A stretch of 64,000 nucleotides of DNA, taken from Paenibacillus sp. S150 (lineage in GTDB: Bacteria; Bacillota; Bacilli; Paenibacillales; Paenibacillaceae). Position numbers and translations under genes: made by a program. Location of the stretch: the NCBI RefSeq assembly GCF_019352175.1, contig NZ_JACBYI010000020.1:1-64000 (forward strand). The letters run 5' to 3'. How positions within the stretch are numbered: the stretch's first letter is position 1; each line of letters starts with the position of its first letter. The notes beneath the pieces were generated by a model. That model was not told where the DNA came from. It searched no databases and was given only the letters and a program-made list of their open reading frames with translations. This document shows positions 61,501 to 64,000 of this stretch, one piece after another.

Positions 61501-62828
61501 CAATTGGTACGGTGGCCGAGAAGACGGCCTTTGGCTTCACGAAGAAATACGAGGAGCATCATCAGAAGCGCTGGCGCGGAGCCGAGGTCGGGCGTCTGGC
61601 GGCAGGCTGCACAGGGGTGAAGCGCAGCACAGGGCAGCATCCCGGCGGTATCGTCGTTCTGCCGGATTATATGGAGATCGAAGATATTACCCCGGTGCAG
61701 TTCCCGGCCGATGATGTCAGTGCGGAATGGAAGACCACCCATTTCGATTATCATGCGTTTGATGCCAACCTGCTGAAGCTTGATATTCTGGGCCACGATG
61801 ATCCGACCATGATGCGTATGCTTCAGGATTTGACCGGCGTTGACCCGACCACCATTCCGATGAACGACCCCAAGGTCATGAGCATGTTCAATTCCACTGA
61901 GGCGCTGGGGGTCAGACCGGATCAGATCCGCACACCGGTAGCAACCTATGGGGTGCCGGAAATGGGAACCAAGTTTGTCCGCCAGATGCTTGTGGAATCG
62001 AAGCCGTCCAGCTTTGCCGACTTGCTGCAAATCTCCGGATTGTCCCACGGCACCGGCGTTTGGCTGGGCAATGCCCAGGAGCTGATTAAGAACAATACCT
62101 GCAACATTAAAACGGTTATTGGCTGCCGTGACGATATCATGCTCTTTCTGATCTACAAGGCGGGAATGGATGCCGGCATGGCTTTTAAAATTACCGAGAG
62201 CGTGCGTAAAGGCAAGGGTTTGACCCCCGAATGGATCGAGGAAATGAAGAAGTGCAAGGTTCCCGGGTGGTATATTGATTCCTGTCTGAAGATCCAGTAC
62301 ATGTTCCCGAAGGCGCATGCTGCCGCATACGTTATATCTGCAGTACGCACCGCCTACTTCAAGCTGTATCATCCTATTGAATACTATGCGACATATTTCT
62401 CCGTCCGGGCGGCCGATTTTGACATTGAATTATGCTGCAAGGGCTATGAGGCCATAGGCCGTCAAATCGTAGAAATCGAGCAAAAAGGCTTCCAGGCGCT
62501 GCCGAAGGAAAAAGCGATGCTCCCGGTGCTGGAAATGGCTCTGGAGATGACCGCGCGCGGCTTCACCTTCAAGAATATCGATTTGTACCGTTCCGATGCC
62601 ACCAAATTCACGGTTGACGGCACCAGCCTGATTCCTCCGTTCTCCTCGCTTGCGGGAATAGGCGAAAATGCCGCCATTAATATCGCCGCTGCCAAGGATG
62701 CCGGAGAATTCCTGTCGATCGAGGATTTCCAGCAGAAATCGAAGGCGAGCAAGACGATCATTGAACTGCTGAACGGCATGGGCTGCTTCCGCGGCTTGCC
62801 GGAGAGCAACCAGCTTTCCCTGTTCTAA
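58503..62828 (+). CDS. polC: DNA polymerase III PolC-type alpha subunit
   Basis: A 1441-residue replicative polymerase with proofreading. An OB-type domain lies at about 230-315. The PHP domain starts with VEFHLHTTMSTMDA near 337 and is interrupted by the DEDDh exonuclease VFDIETTGLSITRNN at about 424-585. The palm has PDIDLNFSG near 968, and a cysteine-containing zinc motif precedes it (CASPECRHSEW, CPNCGGKL). The C-terminus QLSLF matches the beta-clamp-binding motif. The ATG at 58503 follows GGGGGGAA; the upstream GTG at 58491 lies at that ribosome site. Confidence 0.98.
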   Translation: MEQNTERRKRFELLMKQGEIPPAIIDPYFLDGHIERVEISRGNHDWHIVIVKETLVPAQTYRTFVLRMREKFQHIAKVSFLFLYAEKISRAELVQEYWGLFLEWVQREIPSVNGWLTRSTQELQEGTLLLSLSDSMSLELARKKGIEGAIVKFYGKFFGLSLKVKLQIAENESKADAYEEFQQKLQQEQRELVEMMMMASEPDEPVDKGNPDEVIKLQVGYEIKEQAVPIIEIQDEEKKITIQGTIFGLDSKELRNGNTLFTFCITDFTDSLQLKMFAKTKEDLKIMGQLANGKWVRARGKVEYDRFMQIPELIMIPSDLSEVQAPPARKDTAPVKRVEFHLHTTMSTMDAVTPIDAYVKTAAKWGHPAIAVSDHGVVQSFPDADHAAHKHKIKMLYGVEANVVNDSVNIVENPQPLELKKATYVVFDIETTGLSITRNNITELAAIKMCEGKELDRYSTFVNPHEKIPYHIQQLTNITDEMVKDAPDLGPVLEEFVEFAGDSILVAHNARFDMGFIQASLAKLGKPILPNPSLDTLELARLLFPTMKNHRLNTLADKYKVLLESHHRAVDDTVALGGILNGLLADAEKLKGLTRLDRLNDYVGNDLSNMRPFHCGIYALNPAGKKNLYKLISMSHTEYYKRVPCIPKSKLEEHREGLLVISGCERGEFFETVLNKTAEEAMEVAQFYDVLEIQPLTMYMHLVDKGFVASPEDLRGVVRKICEIGEQLNKPVIATGNVHYLEPRDKLFRDITIHGITGFSPLKDQRKPDAHFRTTDEMLAEFEFLGAEKAMEVVVTNTVALAERFEEYPLFPSELFTPIIDGADEEIRETCYNTAKSIYGEELPEVVVARLEKELAPIIKYGFSANYLISERLVKKSNQDGYLVGSRGSVGSSVVATFLGISEVNPLPAHYICASPECRHSEWFLDGSVPSGFDLPDKTCPNCGGKLRGEGQDIPFETFLGFKGDKVPDIDLNFSGEYQPNAHNFTKTMFGPDNVFRAGTIGTVAEKTAFGFTKKYEEHHQKRWRGAEVGRLAAGCTGVKRSTGQHPGGIVVLPDYMEIEDITPVQFPADDVSAEWKTTHFDYHAFDANLLKLDILGHDDPTMMRMLQDLTGVDPTTIPMNDPKVMSMFNSTEALGVRPDQIRTPVATYGVPEMGTKFVRQMLVESKPSSFADLLQISGLSHGTGVWLGNAQELIKNNTCNIKTVIGCRDDIMLFLIYKAGMDAGMAFKITESVRKGKGLTPEWIEEMKKCKVPGWYIDSCLKIQYMFPKAHAAAYVISAVRTAYFKLYHPIEYYATYFSVRAADFDIELCCKGYEAIGRQIVEIEQKGFQALPKEKAMLPVLEMALEMTARGFTFKNIDLYRSDATKFTVDGTSLIPPFSSLAGIGENAAINIAAAKDAGEFLSIEDFQQKSKASKTIIELLNGMGCFRGLPESNQLSLF

Positions 62829-62832
62829 ATCA

Positions 62833-62881
62833 CCCCACAAAGTGGAGAGAATGCTCCGGAGAATGGCAGGTACTTTGCGGG
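62833..62881 (-). repeat. Stem-loop repeat family, copy 3 (inverted)
   Basis: Read on the minus strand, the arms are CCCGCAAAGT and ACTTTGTGGGG with a 28-nt loop, matching copies 1 and 2. An eight-base palindrome CTCCGGAG sits near the loop centre, where copy 1 has CTTCGAAG. It begins 5 nt after the polC stop. Confidence 0.7.
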
Positions 62882-62974
62882 AAAAGTAGAGCTGCTGTTT
62901 AAATATTTTGGCGTGGAAGCCGAATGGCAGCACGCTTTTTCTCCCCGTTAAATGAGGCAGTCAAGGGCTAGCAC

Positions 62975-63003
62975 TTGTCACTGCTGACGCACTATGGTAT
63001 AAT
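62975..63003 (+). promoter_or_regulatory. SigA promoter of rimP-nusA
   Basis: TTGTCA (62975-62980), 17-bp spacer, TATAAT (62998-63003). Near-consensus and strong. The transcript would start about 100 nt before rimP. Confidence 0.8.
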
Positions 63004-63036
63004 TTTTTTGGTAATAATGAGATAAGTCCGTTGTGT

Positions 63037-63066
63037 AAAGAGTGGGGAAACCCACTCTTTATCTTT
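63037..63066 (+). terminator. Leader hairpin of rimP-nusA (terminator/attenuator-like)
   Basis: AAAGAGTGGG (63037-63046) and CCCACTCTTT (63051-63060) form a perfect 10-pair stem closed by a GAAA loop, followed by ATCTTT. It lies within the leader, downstream of the promoter, which suggests attenuation. NusA-dependent autoregulation at such a site has been described in B. subtilis; here it is inferred. Confidence 0.6.
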
Positions 63067-63106
63067 GGTATATAGCAAAAGACAAGTTCGTGGAGGTTAT
63101 TTTCTT

Positions 63107-63574
63107 TTGAGCACACCCAAATCCCAAATTAAACAAACGGTAGAGCAGATGCTCGGGCCCTATCTCGAGGGCAATGGTTTCGAATTGGTGGACGTTGAAT
63201 ATGTGAAGGAAGGCTCCAACTGGTTTTTGCGCATATTCGTAGACAAAGAAGGCGGCATCGATATTGATGACTGCGGTGCCATCAGCGAATATTTCAGCCA
63301 GAAGCTGGATGAGAATGATCCTATACCCGAGGCTTATTTCCTTGAGGTGTCCTCTCCCGGTGCGGAACGTCCGCTCAAAAAAGCGGCGGATGTTGCCAAA
63401 GCGGTTGGCAAGGATGTCTATGTAACGGTGTATGAGCCGATTCAGGGACTCAAAGAATTCGAAGGCCGATTGCTCTCGTTCGAGAACGAGGAACTGCTCA
63501 TCTCCGCGGGCAAAAAAGAACATGTTGTACCGTACGCCAAAGTCGCCAGTGCGAGATTGGCCATTATTTTTTAA
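63107..63574 (+). CDS. rimP: Ribosome maturation factor RimP
   Basis: A 155-residue 30S assembly factor. FELVDVEYVKEGSNWFLRIFVDKEGGIDIDDCGAISEYFSQKLDE and YFLEVSSPGAERPLKKAAD are diagnostic. The TTG at 63107 is 10 nt after TGGAGG; the frame extends upstream to 63065 without a ribosome site. Confidence 0.96.
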   Translation: MSTPKSQIKQTVEQMLGPYLEGNGFELVDVEYVKEGSNWFLRIFVDKEGGIDIDDCGAISEYFSQKLDENDPIPEAYFLEVSSPGAERPLKKAADVAKAVGKDVYVTVYEPIQGLKEFEGRLLSFENEELLISAGKKEHVVPYAKVASARLAIIF

Positions 63575-63600
63575 CGTCTTGAAAGGGGGACCGGAATTTC

Positions 63601-64000
63601 ATGAGTATGGATTTTATCGAAGCTATGAATGAACTGGAAAGGGAGAAAGGCATCAGCAAGGATGTGCTGTTTGAAGCCATTGAAGCTGCGCTGATCTCCA
63701 GCTATAAACGCAACTTCAATGCGGCGCAGAACGTAAGGGTGGATATGAACCGCAACACAGGAGTAATCAAGGTGTTCGCCCGCAAGCTGATTGTCGAGGA
63801 GGTTCTCGATACCCGGACCGAAATCTCGCTGCTGTCTGCCCGTGAGATCAACCCGCATTTTCAGCTGGAGGATATCGCCGAGCTTGAAGTGACTCCGCGT
63901 GACTTCGGGCGAATTGCCGCCCAGACGGCCAAGCAGGTGGTGACCCAGCGCATTCGTGAAGCGGAGCGCGGACTCATCTATAACGCTTTTATCGACAAGG
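63601..64000 (+). CDS. nusA: Transcription factor NusA, N-terminal part (runs off the window)
   Basis: The first 133 codons are present with no stop. MSMDFIEAMNELEREKGISKDVLFEAIEAALISSYKRNF is the RNA-polymerase-binding N-terminal domain of NusA, continuing through KLIVEEVLDTRTEISLLSAREINPHFQ. The ATG follows GAAAGGGGGACC. It is cotranscribed with rimP, the conserved order. The S1 and KH domains lie beyond the edge. Confidence 0.96.
   Translation, partial: MSMDFIEAMNELEREKGISKDVLFEAIEAALISSYKRNFNAAQNVRVDMNRNTGVIKVFARKLIVEEVLDTRTEISLLSAREINPHFQLEDIAELEVTPRDFGRIAAQTAKQVVTQRIREAERGLIYNAFIDK

Noticed and set aside
59313..62372. 1019-codon minus-strand open frame over polC
   Set aside because: It is a codon-bias shadow of polC with no recognisable domain; polC itself is complete and conserved.
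1..64000. CRISPR arrays, tRNA, rRNA or prophage genes
   Set aside because: No regularly spaced repeats, no tRNA cloverleaf candidates and no phage structural genes were noticed on reading; gene order is core chromosome throughout.

Overview
The window is a low-GC Gram-positive (Bacillales) chromosome segment. It is most likely a Paenibacillus: gene order follows the Bacillus subtilis ylqG-sucCD-dprA-topA-trmFO-hslVU-fla/che-sigD-rpsB-tsf-pyrH-frr-uppS-cdsA-dxr-rseP-proS-polC-rimP-nusA block almost gene for gene, but with TTG starts, short intergenic stem-loops and small proteins that I associate with Paenibacillus. That genus call is inference. Apart from the left-edge partial gene and ohr, every gene is on the + strand.

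Left edge (1-640): a partial leftward gene whose first ten residues look like an IS110-family transposase. Its upstream non-coding sequence is a candidate bridge-RNA end. A 37-bp imperfect direct repeat and a good SigD-type promoter follow. 0.66-11.6 kb: FliK-like YlqG, FlhB-like YlqH, YraN, a zinc-ribbon protein, a metallophosphoesterase, the ComM/YifB ATPase, the divergent ohr/ohrR peroxide-resistance pair, sucCD and dprA. 11.6-17.2 kb: topA, trmFO, hslV, hslU. The usual xerC (codV) and codY of this cluster are missing here.

17.2-47.5 kb: a near-complete flagellar/chemotaxis operon. It runs flgB-flgC-fliE-fliF-fliG-fliH-fliI-fliJ-motE-like-fliK-flgD-TIGR02530-flgE-flbD-fliL-fliM-fliY-cheY-fliO-fliP-fliQ-fliR-flhB-flhA-flhF-flhG-cheB-cheA-cheW-cheC-cheD-small membrane protein-sigD-FapA. 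It covers rod, hook, MS-ring, C-ring/switch, export apparatus, hook-length control, chemotaxis signalling and adaptation, and the late-gene sigma factor. Filament genes, motAB and receptors lie elsewhere. The leader in front of flgB holds tandem hairpins and several Spo0A-box-like heptamers, and there is an internal terminator between flgE and flbD.

47.5-64 kb: three small, poorly characterised proteins (one SwrB-like), then the housekeeping block: rpsB-tsf (translation), pyrH, frr, uppS-cdsA-dxr-rseP (isoprenoid, lipid and envelope functions), proS of the short archaeal/eukaryotic-like type, polC, and rimP-nusA behind a strong promoter and a terminator-like leader hairpin. nusA runs off the right end.

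Most of the window is conserved core genome. The less explained parts are the IS110-like end, a three-copy stem-loop family (near 3.43, 56.79 and 62.83 kb), the structured leaders and the lineage-specific small proteins. No rRNA, tRNA, CRISPR array or prophage was seen.
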